DNA from: an uncultured Bacteroidota bacterium
GTDB lineage: Bacteria; Bacteroidota; Bacteroidia; Chitinophagales; Chitinophagaceae
Direction of reading: 5' to 3'
Assembly: GCA_946479055.1 (NCBI GenBank)
Contig: CAMLEX010000123.1
Coordinates: 1-10,137, forward strand
DNA length: 10,137 nt
Part shown: positions 1-6,468 of the stretch, piece by piece
Layout: the number at the start of each line of letters is the position of its first letter
How positions within the stretch are numbered: the stretch's first letter is position 1
Notes under the pieces: model-generated
Database searches by the model: none
The model's input: only the letters and a program-made list of their open reading frames with translations
What the model was told of the DNA's origin: nothing
Translations under genes and position numbers: made by a program

Positions 1-1
1 C

Positions 2-463
2 GACAACAATGAAATAAAATTGAGTTTTCTTCCTGATGGAAACAAAATATGGCAGCTAGATAGTGAAGGCAACCGAATCAGTGGCAACCTGGGAGATAAA
101 TATTTTCTTAACAGGCAGGAAATGGCCGACAAAAAAAGGCTGAAAGAAAAAGCGAACGCCGGTATTGATTTTATAGGACATGGTAACGAACCCTTCTGGG
201 GCCTGGAGATTGATAAAGGCAATAAAATAATATTCAATAACCCTGATTTGAAAGAGCCTATCAACACTCCTTATGCAGAACCCATTATATCAAATGGTAT
301 ATGGGAATGTCATATTCAAACAGAAGCGACAAAGCTGGATATTATTATCTCTCCACAGTTTTGCAGCGATGGAATGAGTGATTTTTTGTATGAATATAAA
401 GTCAGTTTGAAATATAAGGGTAAAGACTATTCCGGGTGTGGCATATTGCTCAATGCCCTTTAA
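2..463 (+). CDS. NlpE/COG3650-like envelope lipoprotein, 3' part (5' end outside window)
   Basis: The reading frame is open to the left edge (codons begin at base 2), so this is the last 153 codons of a longer gene; the TTG at base 20 need not be a start. The first ~35 residues (FLPDGNKIWQLDSEGNRI then a G-x-L-x-x-x-Y-x-L pattern) resemble the end of an NlpE-type copper-resistance lipoprotein domain. After a basic linker comes a second domain with GNEPFWG (fragment residues 61-67) and CSDGMSD (121-127), ending in a YSGCG motif. That is the signature I associate with COG3650 putative lipoproteins, often fused to NlpE-like domains. The two cysteines near the end could form a disulfide. The likely location is the periplasm or outer membrane. 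The signal peptide and lipobox are not in the window, so lipidation is inferred. The family role is envelope stress or metal-related, but no specific function is assigned. Confidence 0.62.
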   Translation, partial: DNNEIKLSFLPDGNKIWQLDSEGNRISGNLGDKYFLNRQEMADKKRLKEKANAGIDFIGHGNEPFWGLEIDKGNKIIFNNPDLKEPINTPYAEPIISNGIWECHIQTEATKLDIIISPQFCSDGMSDFLYEYKVSLKYKGKDYSGCGILLNAL

Positions 464-508
464 ATATAGCAGCGATAGTTCTGGCAAAAAGGTCTGCCTA
501 TTTTATAG

Positions 509-531
509 GCCCGAATTTTGTTTTTTCGGGC
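509..531 (+). terminator. Hairpin downstream of the lipoprotein gene, possible weak terminator
   Basis: GCCCGAA (509-515) pairs perfectly with TTCGGGC (525-531) around a 9-nt T-rich loop. No clean T-run follows (TATCTTGCA), so an intrinsic terminator is uncertain. It may separate the lipoprotein gene from the DUF5606 gene. Confidence 0.35.
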
Positions 532-563
532 TATCTTGCACATCCTTAATTACAAAATGACGT

Positions 564-1175
564 ATGATGGAATACAGTAAATTAGTTGCAGTAACCGGTC
601 TGCCCGGTTTGTATGAACTGGTAAATAGTAAAGCCGATGGAGCGATTGTCCGCTCATTGGAAGATAACAGTACAAAATTCGCTTCATCCCGTGTACATAA
701 CTTTTCACATCTTGAAAGTATTGAAGTATACACCGTTCGTGAAAATGTAAACCTGGTAGAAATTTTTTATGCCATGGAAAAAGCCGGGGGTTCGCTGCCC
801 GATGGTAAAGACAACGGTGTATTAAAAAAATATTTTGAAAAAGCATATCCGGATCTTGATTTTGAAAGAGTGTATGCCAGCGATCTTAAGAAAATGGTAA
901 AATGGTTTGATATTCTGAAAAAGAAAAATATTGAAATCAAATTATCAGAGCCCCCTGAAGAAGAAGCCGAAGAAGTAGAAGTGAAAGAAGAGGTAAAAGA
1001 AGAAAAAAAACCCGCTAAGAAAACTGCAAAAAAGAAGGAAGCGGCACCATCAGATGAGACTGAGGAAAAGCCCGTGAAGAAAAAAGCAGCTCCGAAAAAG
1101 GAGAGTTCAGCTTCTGCTTCAAAAGAAAAAAAAGAAGAAGCTCCTAAAAAGAAGGCAGCTCCCAAAAAGAAGTAA
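564..1175 (+). CDS. DUF5606-family protein with histone-like Lys/Ala/Pro tail
   Basis: The 203-residue protein has two parts. Residues 1-127 form a compact domain beginning KLVAVTGLPGLYELV, with a later LESIEVYTVRENVNL segment; this matches the DUF5606 family conserved in Bacteroidota, whose function is unknown. Residues 129-148 are strongly acidic (Glu-rich). Residues 149-203 are Lys/Ala/Pro-rich with two copies of a KKKAAPKK motif (172-179 and 195-202), like histone H1 or bacterial Hc1-like tails. There is no signal peptide or membrane segment, so it is cytoplasmic. Tandem ATGs at 564 and 567 both fit the start. A strong terminator follows directly, so it is probably the last gene of its transcript. 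The tail suggests nucleic-acid or ribosome contact, but that is inference from composition only. Confidence 0.85.
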   Translation: MMEYSKLVAVTGLPGLYELVNSKADGAIVRSLEDNSTKFASSRVHNFSHLESIEVYTVRENVNLVEIFYAMEKAGGSLPDGKDNGVLKKYFEKAYPDLDFERVYASDLKKMVKWFDILKKKNIEIKLSEPPEEEAEEVEVKEEVKEEKKPAKKTAKKKEAAPSDETEEKPVKKKAAPKKESSASASKEKKEEAPKKKAAPKKK

Positions 1176-1192
1176 CTAAGATCTTTTTACAT

Positions 1193-1230
1193 AAGCTACT
1201 CTGAAATTATCGGAGTAGCTTTTATTTTTT
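1193..1230 (+). terminator. Rho-independent terminator after the DUF5606 gene
   Basis: AAGCTACTC (1193-1201) pairs with GAGTAGCTT (1213-1221), giving a 9-bp stem and 11-nt loop. The downstream arm runs into TTTTATTTTTT (1220-1230). It lies 18 nt past the DUF5606 stop and 12 nt before the peptidase start, so the peptidase probably needs its own promoter or read-through. Confidence 0.85.
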
Positions 1231-1242
1231 AAAGCAAATGTT

Positions 1243-2973
1243 ATGACTTACACCGCCGATATAAATAAAGTACCGCGACATTATTTACCGGAAAATTTTG
1301 TTCTGAAAGACTGGGCATCTATTGAATCTTTTTTTAAAGAATTGGAAGAAAGAGAGATCGGATCCCTTGAACAGTTAGAAAAATGGCTGAAGGATACAAA
1401 TGAGGTGGAAGCCGCCGTGAGTGAGGATGCATGCTGGCGGCAGATAAAGATGACCTGCGATACGGAAAATAAAGAACTGGAAGAAGCGTTCAACTTTTTT
1501 ATGATGGAGATTCAACCCAAGATTCAGCCTTATGCAGACAGACTGAACCGCAAATTGATCGGATCACCATTCTCCAGGGAGCTTACTGATAAAAAGTTTT
1601 TTACTTACCTGCGCAACGTGAAAAAGAATATTGATCTTTTTCGTGAAGCCAATATACCATTGCAGGCAGAGATGAATGTGGAAGCACAACGGTTTGGTAT
1701 GATTTCCGGCAAAATGACGATTGAAGTAAACGGGCAGGAATATACGTTGCAACAGGCATCTAAATTTTTAGAAGATCCCGACAGAAATATCCGCGAACAA
1801 GTGTATCGTAAGATCAGTGAAAGAAGATTGCAGGATAAAAAAGAACTCAATGATCTTTTTACTACACTCCTGAACAAACGTAACCAGATTGCTCTGAATG
1901 CTGGTTTTGATAATTATCGTGATTTCAGATTTACAGAGTTGGGTCGTTTTGATTATAAAAAAGAAGATTGCTACCAGTTTCATGAAGCAGTAAAATTGCA
2001 TGTAATGCCCCTGGTAAACCAGCTATATGAAAGTAAAAAAGTAAAGCTGGGATTGGATACACTACGTCCCTGGGATTTAGATGCTGAGCCGGCAGGTATA
2101 CAACCGCTCCGTCCTTTTAAAACCGGCGAAGAATTGGTTGACAAAACAATTCAATGTTTTAATCGGCTTCGTCCTTTCTTTGGCGACTGTTTACAGAAAA
2201 TGAAAAGCATAGGGCACCTTGACCTTGAAAGCAGAAAAGGAAAGGCACCCGGAGGGTACAATTGCCCTTTGGCAGAAACAGGAGCTCCTTTTATTTTTAT
2301 GAATGCAGCGGGGCAGCTGGATGATGTAACAACTATGGTTCATGAAGGTGGTCACGCCATACATTCCTTCCTGTCTCACGATCTTGAGCTAAATGGCTTT
2401 AAAGAATATCCTACAGAAATCGCCGAAGTAGCCAGTATGAGCATGGAATTATTCAGTATGGATCATTGGCAGGTTTATTTTGACGATAAGGAAGAGCTGA
2501 ACCGGGCTAAGGAACAACAACTTGAAAGAGTGATCACGATTTTTCCCTGGATAGCTACCATTGATAAATTTCAGCATTGGGTGTACGAAAATCCCAATCA
2601 TACCGAAGAAGAAAGAATCAACCAGTGGTTGCAAATACTGGAAGAGTTCTCTTCACCGGTTATTGATTTTTCAGGGTTGGACAAATACCGGCTTTATGCC
2701 TGGCAGCGCCAGCTTCATTTGTATGAAGTGCCTTTTTATTATATCGAATATGGTATTGCTCAACTGGGAGCCATTGGCCTCTGGCAACAATACAAACAAG
2801 ATCCTGATAGGGCGATAAATAATTATATAGCTGCGCTGGACCTGGGCGGAACCCGGACTTTGCCTGAATTATTCAAAGCGGCAGGGCTGGAATTCAATTT
2901 CTCCCCAGAATATATCAGCGGGCTGATGAAGTTTGTAAAGCAGGAACTGGATAAAATCCAAAAAAATACATAA
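1243..2973 (+). CDS. M3-family oligoendopeptidase (PepF-like zinc metallopeptidase)
   Basis: The 576-residue protein has the usual length for M3 oligoendopeptidases. The zinc site is MVHEGGHAIHSF, with His367, catalytic Glu368 and His371. The third ligand is most likely Glu395 in the EIAEVAS segment, 28 residues after His367; this spacing agrees with the VAEIAS motif of PepF-type enzymes. The N-terminal ~200 residues are helical and charged, as in the M3 fold that encloses a channel admitting only short peptides. There is no signal peptide, so it should act in the cytoplasm on oligopeptides. The ATG at 1243 follows closely after the upstream terminator; no convincing Shine-Dalgarno sequence or -7 box is visible. 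The gene is complete with no frame disruption. Peptide substrates cannot be predicted. Confidence 0.93.
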   Translation: MTYTADINKVPRHYLPENFVLKDWASIESFFKELEEREIGSLEQLEKWLKDTNEVEAAVSEDACWRQIKMTCDTENKELEEAFNFFMMEIQPKIQPYADRLNRKLIGSPFSRELTDKKFFTYLRNVKKNIDLFREANIPLQAEMNVEAQRFGMISGKMTIEVNGQEYTLQQASKFLEDPDRNIREQVYRKISERRLQDKKELNDLFTTLLNKRNQIALNAGFDNYRDFRFTELGRFDYKKEDCYQFHEAVKLHVMPLVNQLYESKKVKLGLDTLRPWDLDAEPAGIQPLRPFKTGEELVDKTIQCFNRLRPFFGDCLQKMKSIGHLDLESRKGKAPGGYNCPLAETGAPFIFMNAAGQLDDVTTMVHEGGHAIHSFLSHDLELNGFKEYPTEIAEVASMSMELFSMDHWQVYFDDKEELNRAKEQQLERVITIFPWIATIDKFQHWVYENPNHTEEERINQWLQILEEFSSPVIDFSGLDKYRLYAWQRQLHLYEVPFYYIEYGIAQLGAIGLWQQYKQDPDRAINNYIAALDLGGTRTLPELFKAAGLEFNFSPEYISGLMKFVKQELDKIQKNT

Positions 2974-3024
2974 AATACCCCGAATGTGGTATGCCTCAAA
3001 TTCGGAAATATCGAATACTCATAC

Positions 3025-3032
3025 TACATTTG
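3025..3032 (+). promoter_or_regulatory. Isolated Bacteroidota -7 box (TAnnTTTG) in the convergent gap
   Basis: TACATTTG matches the Bacteroidota sigma -7 consensus, but no TTTG is found at the expected -33 spacing. It could start a transcript near base 3039 that ends at the terminator at 3088-3121. Such a motif is expected several times per 10 kb by chance. Confidence 0.2.
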
Positions 3033-3087
3033 ATATTGCAAAAAAACAAACTCATTATAAAATAGCTACTAATCAGAGCCTTAACCT

Positions 3088-3121
3088 AAGTCCCCGTGTT
3101 TCTACACGGGGGCTTTTTTTT
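3088..3121 (+). terminator. Strong rho-independent terminator
   Basis: CCCCGTGT (3092-3099) pairs with ACACGGGG (3104-3111) around a TTCT loop. The stem extends outward through 3088-3091 with 3112-3115 (one G-T pair) and is followed by eight Ts (3114-3121). It should end transcripts coming from the M3 peptidase gene. It lies inside a larger outer inverted repeat, AACCTAAG (3083-3090) with CTTAGGTT (3143-3150). Confidence 0.88.
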
Positions 3122-3128
3122 GCACTTG

Positions 3129-3150
3129 TCCCTAAAGGGGATCTTAGGTT
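3129..3150. repeat. Short palindromic repeat, copy 1 (CCCTAAAGGGGATCTTAGG type)
   Basis: This segment carries a small TCCC/GGGA hairpin followed by CTTAGG. In reverse complement it reads CCTAAGATCCCCTTTAGGG, close to the sequence at 3251-3270 (CTAAGTTCCCTTTAGGAGG). Its CTTAGGTT also pairs with 3083-3090. Short CTAAG..CCCCTTTAGGGG repeats are common between genes in Bacteroidota as I recall them. Confidence 0.5.
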
Positions 3151-3250
3151 GAAATTGCTGACAACTAATGAGCCGTTGTATTAATACGGTTATAAGAAGT
3201 AACTATTTACTGTTTTGCAAATAAGAAAAGGAGAAATAAAAAAACAACGA

Positions 3251-3270
3251 TCTAAGTTCCCTTTAGGAGG
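3251..3270. repeat. Short palindromic repeat, copy 2, overlapping the Fur-family stop codon
   Basis: TCTAAGTTCCCTTTAGGAGG is an inverted, imperfect copy of the element at 3129-3150, about 100 bp away. On the minus strand it supplies the last codons (Ala-Ser) and TAA of the Fur-family gene, and T-rich sequence follows (complement of 3240-3247). It may therefore also help end that transcript. Confidence 0.5.
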
Positions 3271-3691
3271 CAGGAGTAGTGCAATTCTTACAAATACCTT
3301 CTACTACTACTTCAATATGAGAAGAAGAATATCCTTTGGGGAGCTTGATATCAGGTGTTACAATATCATCAAGACAATAAGTATTCTTACAATTACTACA
3401 GACAAAATGAATATGCTGATCATGGTGATGTCCTTCTGCGCAATCATCTTTGCATAATGCATAACGGATAGAATTGTCTGCAGTGGGTATAGTATGAATG
3501 ATTCCCTTTTCAACAAAGGTTTGCAGGGTGCGATAAACCGTTACCCTGTCAAATTTTTCGCCAGCTCTTTTTTCTATATCACCATGCGCCAAAGCACCGG
3601 TTTGTTCCAGGAAAAGATGAAGTATTTTTTCACGGCTGGCTGTTACACTCAACTGGCTTCGCTTCAGTATTTCTTTAATATCTGTATTCAT
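3263..3691 (-). CDS. Fur-family metal-dependent repressor, Zur-like
   Basis: The 142-residue protein has the usual Fur length. Residues ~1-75 form the winged helix, with the recognition region DRVTVYRTLQTFVEKGII (48-65). The dimerization domain carries a His-rich metal site, GHHHDQHIH (87-95). It has two CxxC pairs, Cys98/Cys101 and Cys134/Cys137, that make the structural zinc site, plus extra cysteines at 80, 84 and 106. The Cys-rich pattern, including Cys106 shortly after the first CxxC, fits Zur-type zinc sensors better than iron-sensing Fur, but metal specificity cannot be proved from sequence. The gene starts 6 nt after the SCO stop, so the two are almost certainly one operon. Its last codons lie in a dispersed repeat. 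The adjacent MerC gene, with a palindrome in its promoter, is a likely target. Confidence 0.88.
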   Translation of the reverse strand: MNTDIKEILKRSQLSVTASREKILHLFLEQTGALAHGDIEKRAGEKFDRVTVYRTLQTFVEKGIIHTIPTADNSIRYALCKDDCAEGHHHDQHIHFVCSNCKNTYCLDDIVTPDIKLPKGYSSSHIEVVVEGICKNCTTPAS

Positions 3692-3697
3692 ACTACT

Positions 3698-4291
3698 TTA
3701 AAGCTTTAGCATTTTATCAATTTCTTTTATCATTGCATTAATTTCACTTTCCTTCAGGCCATCATATACCTTTTTCACTTCTCCTTTCCTGTTAACAAGG
3801 GCCCAGAATTGTGTATGGAGAAAATCATCCTCAATCTTTTTCAAATTGTTGGCAGGGTCATCTATTGTATAGCTAATTCTTGCGGTTGTATATAAGCTAT
3901 CTTTTCTGCCCGTAAGAAATATCCATTTCCCGGTATTAACGCCCAGTGAATCGGCATATTTCTTTAATATTTGTACAGAATCTCTTTCAGGGTCGGAAGT
4001 ATGGGAAAGGATCAGAAAATCTTTACTATCCTTAAATTTTTCATACACCCGTTTCATATTCGTATTCAGGGTAGGGCAGATGCCGGGACAGGTTGTAAAA
4101 AAATACTCCGCTACATAGACTTTACCTTCCACATCCTTATCCGTTACAGGTTTTCCATCCTGGTTGATAAAGGAAAATGGCTGTACCTGCGAAATAGTAT
4201 CATTTCTTTTGATCCATGGGCTTACTATCAGGTAAAAAATAACTATCAATCCCACAAAAAAACCAGTGTAAATCAGTGCCTTTTTTGACAT
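3698..4291 (-). CDS. SCO1/SenC-family copper chaperone (thioredoxin-like), membrane-anchored
   Basis: I chose the ATG at 4291 (MSKKALIYTGFF, 197 residues) over an upstream in-frame TTG at 4312, because the TTG overlaps the likely -7 box. Residues ~5-24 form one N-terminal membrane anchor, placing the domain in the periplasm. The thioredoxin-like domain has the copper-binding CPGIC motif (Cys68 and Cys72 from this start), the SDPERD segment (99-104) and the copper-ligand His159 in FLHTQFW, so all three SCO copper ligands are present. SCO proteins deliver copper to, or reduce cysteines of, the CuA site of cytochrome c oxidase subunit II. No oxidase genes are in the window. It is cotranscribed with the downstream Fur-family gene, which suggests metal-responsive control. 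Confidence 0.92.
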   Translation of the reverse strand: MSKKALIYTGFFVGLIVIFYLIVSPWIKRNDTISQVQPFSFINQDGKPVTDKDVEGKVYVAEYFFTTCPGICPTLNTNMKRVYEKFKDSKDFLILSHTSDPERDSVQILKKYADSLGVNTGKWIFLTGRKDSLYTTARISYTIDDPANNLKKIEDDFLHTQFWALVNRKGEVKKVYDGLKESEINAMIKEIDKMLKL

Positions 4292-4309
4292 AACCCTTTC
4301 ATTAAGCCG

Positions 4310-4317
4310 CAAAGTTA
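4310..4317 (-). promoter_or_regulatory. Candidate -7 box for the SCO-Fur operon
   Basis: On the minus strand the sequence is TAACTTTG, an exact TAnnTTTG, 18 nt before the SCO ATG. This predicts a leader of about 12 nt. No TTTG is visible at the -33 position, so this is a partial promoter match. Confidence 0.45.
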
Positions 4318-4363
4318 CCGACAGCAGCCTGATTAAATTTAAATGGAATTCTTAATTAAAGAT

Positions 4364-4394
4364 TTTGCAACAATGTTGCTTTTTCATATTTTTG
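4364..4394 (+). promoter_or_regulatory. Bacteroidota-type promoter of the MerC gene
   Basis: TTTG (4364-4367) is separated by exactly 19 nt from TATTTTTG (4387-4394), a full match to the TTTG-N19-TAnnTTTG consensus. The predicted transcription start (~4400) lies just before the ATG at 4403, so the message would be nearly leaderless. This makes the upstream start at 4343 unlikely. Confidence 0.65.
4367..4379. promoter_or_regulatory. Palindromic candidate operator in the SCO/MerC intergenic region
   Basis: GCAACA-A-TGTTGC has perfect 6-bp arms around one central base. It lies between the -33 and -7 elements of the MerC promoter, where a bound repressor would block RNA polymerase. The adjacent Fur/Zur-like gene encodes an obvious candidate binder. 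I found no second copy in the window. Confidence 0.45.
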
Positions 4395-4402
4395 TCGACT
4401 TT

Positions 4403-4795
4403 ATGAAATTGAAAATAAACTGGGATGCCCTGGGAGTTACTACTTCGTTAGCTTGTGCTATCCATTGTGCCGTATTACCCTTATTTTTTTCTGTTCTTCC
4501 TTTATTTGGCATCAATATCATCCATAATATAGCTTTTGAAGCGCTAATGGTCATGCTGGCCCTTTGTATTGGAGTCTATTCTTTGTTCCATGGATACCGG
4601 AAACACCATCACAATAAATCGCCTTTACTCTTATTTAGTGCGGGCATCATTTTGTTGACTTTAAAATTATTTTTTATCCACTACGAAACCTGGCTGCTTG
4701 TTCCCGCTGTCGTTTTTATTGTGTCAGCGCATTTTTTTAATTTTCGTTTTTGCCGGGTGCACAATCATGCACATGCCGACGATTGTAATCACTAA
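4403..4795 (+). CDS. MerC-domain integral membrane protein, probable metal transporter
   Basis: From the ATG at 4403 (MKLKINWDALGVTTS) the product is 130 residues. An in-frame ATG at 4343 would add 20 residues but lies upstream of the promoter. Four hydrophobic segments are visible at about 12-35, 43-62, 74-93 and 97-113. The first contains the metal-binding CAIHC motif (Cys18, Cys22) typical of MerC. A soluble loop has HHH (68-70), and the C-terminal tail is rich in Cys and His (Cys117, His120, His122, His124, Cys128, His130). MerC was described as an inner-membrane mercury transporter. In Bacteroidota, such genes beside Fur/Zur regulators more likely handle zinc or another physiological metal, which is inference. 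The gene is divergent from the SCO-Fur operon and shares its control region. Confidence 0.85.
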   Translation: MKLKINWDALGVTTSLACAIHCAVLPLFFSVLPLFGINIIHNIAFEALMVMLALCIGVYSLFHGYRKHHHNKSPLLLFSAGIILLTLKLFFIHYETWLLVPAVVFIVSAHFFNFRFCRVHNHAHADDCNH

Positions 4796-4855
4796 GTTTT
4801 CGGTTTACAGATAAGTAAGAATTTTTCCTTTATTTTCAATACTTATTTATCTGGT

Positions 4856-5278
4856 ATGAAAAAGTATCTATTCTTTGCATTTACTCTTTTTACAAGCTTT
4901 TGTTCTGCCCAGTCAAAAGATGAAACAGCCATACTTAAATTATTGGATGACCAGACACAGGCCTGGAACCGGGGTGATATTGAAAGTTTCATGAAAACAT
5001 ATTGGAAAAACGATTCATTGATGTTTATCGGTAAAAGTGGTGTTACCTATGGATGGACCAATACATTGAATAATTATAAAAAGAATTACCCGGATACTGT
5101 TGCCATGGGGAAACTTTCGTTTAACATTCTTTCCGTAAAGCGGCTTTCTATCGAATACTTTCATGTTGTAGGCAAATGGCATTTACAACGAAGTATCGGT
5201 GATCTGAGTGGTCATTATACTTTACTTATAAAAAAGATAAAAGGTAGATGGGTGATCATTGCGGATCATAGTAGTTAG
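4856..5278 (+). CDS. Secreted NTF2-like (DUF4440/SnoaL-type) protein
   Basis: The 140-residue protein has a signal peptide (MKKYLFFAFTLFTSFCSAQ, ending in the AQ common in this phylum). A single NTF2-like domain follows: the helix DETAILKLLDDQTQAWNRGD, the MKTYW segment, then a beta-sheet ending GHYTLLIKKIKGRWVIIADHSS. This is the usual pattern of DUF4440 proteins, in which a cone-shaped pocket binds a small molecule or acts as an enzyme. No catalytic residues can be assigned with confidence. It should be periplasmic or extracellular. The gene stands alone about 60 nt after the MerC stop; that gap has an imperfect CAGATAA/TTATCTG inverted repeat (4808-4814 with 4847-4853) but no clear promoter. 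Confidence 0.82.
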   Translation: MKKYLFFAFTLFTSFCSAQSKDETAILKLLDDQTQAWNRGDIESFMKTYWKNDSLMFIGKSGVTYGWTNTLNNYKKNYPDTVAMGKLSFNILSVKRLSIEYFHVVGKWHLQRSIGDLSGHYTLLIKKIKGRWVIIADHSS

Positions 5279-5386
5279 ATTATTTAAAATAATAATACTT
5301 CTATCGTCTTGTTGGAAATAAATTCCTGTAATTATTCTTTTATACAAAGTTCACTTTCTATTTTAGCGATCTTAAAACTACCAGTT

Positions 5387-6184
5387 GTGAGAAAAATTTC
5401 CGCCCTATTGTATCTGTTGTTATGTTCTTCCGCCTTATTCTTAACAAGCTCTTGTCAAAAAGGTCCTTCTATTGATACTCCTCCTGAAACAAATTGCCTC
5501 TTGGTCAAAACTCATTATTTTAATTATGGAGGCTCATTAGCTGATAGCCTGGAATACACCTATGCCAACAACAAGCTGACCAAAGCATCCAATGCCGACG
5601 GATATATTACGTTTGAATACACGAATGACAAGATTACCAGAAGAAATTCTTATGCAACGGGCTCAGCAGACCCGGATGGATATGATATTGCGACTTATAA
5701 TACTGATGGCTCCCTTGGAATTATAAAAACTTATTTCGAGTTTAACGGCCAAATCATCCCATTCGAGCAATATGAGTTTAATTATACCAACGGTAAACTG
5801 GTAAAGTTTGACGTAAAGGATTATAATGTTAACACAAGCCAGTTTGAACTAAACGAAAGCACAACTTATACCTATACAGGTAACAACATCACACAATCTG
5901 TAAGGACTAACACAGGTTATCCTGAGATTGATACATCCAATTACAGCCACGACAATAATGAGAACTATCTGGTCAAAATCAATGCTCTTTTTGCTGATCT
6001 TGCTTTTATCGGCGGGTTAAATGGCGAAACCATTCCCTTACTTCTGAGCGTCAATAATGTAACAAAGGTTTTTGAAGGAAACGATGAATATTTGTTAACT
6101 TATAAATTAGACAGCAAAAATAATTTTTTTGAATGGTACCTTGATGGCGATCTTGCTTCGAGGTATTTCTATGATTGTAAATAA
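5387..6184 (+). CDS. Lipoprotein with repeated Y-x-Y beta-hairpin motifs, function unknown
   Basis: I chose the GTG at 5387, giving VRKISALLYLLLCSSALFL, a normal lipoprotein signal with lipobox LTSSC (Cys23); the TTG at 5309 would put a poor 26-residue extension in front of it. The mature 243 residues carry repeated strands of the form Y-x-Y-x-x-N-K-L-x. Examples begin YTYANNKL, FEYTNDKI, FNYTNGKL and YTYTGNNI. They resemble YD-repeat or DUF4595-like surface lipoproteins of Bacteroidota. Export to the outer membrane by the lipoprotein pathway is expected. A Ser/Gly-free acidic stretch follows Cys (QKGPSIDTPPE), so surface retention is possible. No enzyme motif is visible. The gene is convergent with the minus-strand genes that follow. 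Confidence 0.72.
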   Translation: MRKISALLYLLLCSSALFLTSSCQKGPSIDTPPETNCLLVKTHYFNYGGSLADSLEYTYANNKLTKASNADGYITFEYTNDKITRRNSYATGSADPDGYDIATYNTDGSLGIIKTYFEFNGQIIPFEQYEFNYTNGKLVKFDVKDYNVNTSQFELNESTTYTYTGNNITQSVRTNTGYPEIDTSNYSHDNNENYLVKINALFADLAFIGGLNGETIPLLLSVNNVTKVFEGNDEYLLTYKLDSKNNFFEWYLDGDLASRYFYDCK

Positions 6185-6204
6185 TTAATTGGGATAAGAA
6201 TATA

Positions 6205-6423
6205 TTACTTTTTCCAGATTCTGTAATAATAACGAGCCAGCAAAAAAAGGCTAACAACAAAACCTGCATAAAAAATTACAGTATATAAAGTAACAGGGTG
6301 GTAAGCCAACCCAAAATAAAGACCTGCTGTTAATGCTGTCATCAGCCACAATAATCCGTAGCCAATAGTATTAAGGATCTTTTGAAAATATTTTTTCACT
6401 TCCGGGTCCCATCCCTGTTCCAT
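6205..6423 (-). CDS. Small two-helix membrane protein, function unknown
   Basis: From the ATG at 6423 (MEQGWDPEVKKYF) the product is 72 residues; an upstream in-frame TTG at 6444 is less likely. A short amphipathic N-terminus is followed by two transmembrane helices, about 20-40 and 44-63, and a basic tail (RYYYRIWKK) that should face the cytoplasm. It lies 45 nt downstream of the GH25 gene in the same direction and is probably cotranscribed with it. I recognise no named family. Confidence 0.62.
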   Translation of the reverse strand: MEQGWDPEVKKYFQKILNTIGYGLLWLMTALTAGLYFGLAYHPVTLYTVIFYAGFVVSLFLLARYYYRIWKK

Positions 6424-6468
6424 AGTTATTCTTTTCAAAAACAAGATACATGATTTTAAAAACCCGGG

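Noticed and set aside
767..1165. Minus-strand open frame of 132 codons opposite the DUF5606 gene
   Set aside because: Its Phe/Ser-rich sequence is the antisense of the Lys/Glu-rich tail, and it has no recognisable start or domain.
2984..3184. Plus-strand open frame across the M3-Fur gap
   Set aside because: It reads straight through the strong terminator and the repeat, and the product matches no recognisable pattern.
4343..4402. Longer N-terminus for the MerC protein
   Set aside because: These codons overlap the promoter elements, and the family usually starts near the MKLKINWDALG segment.
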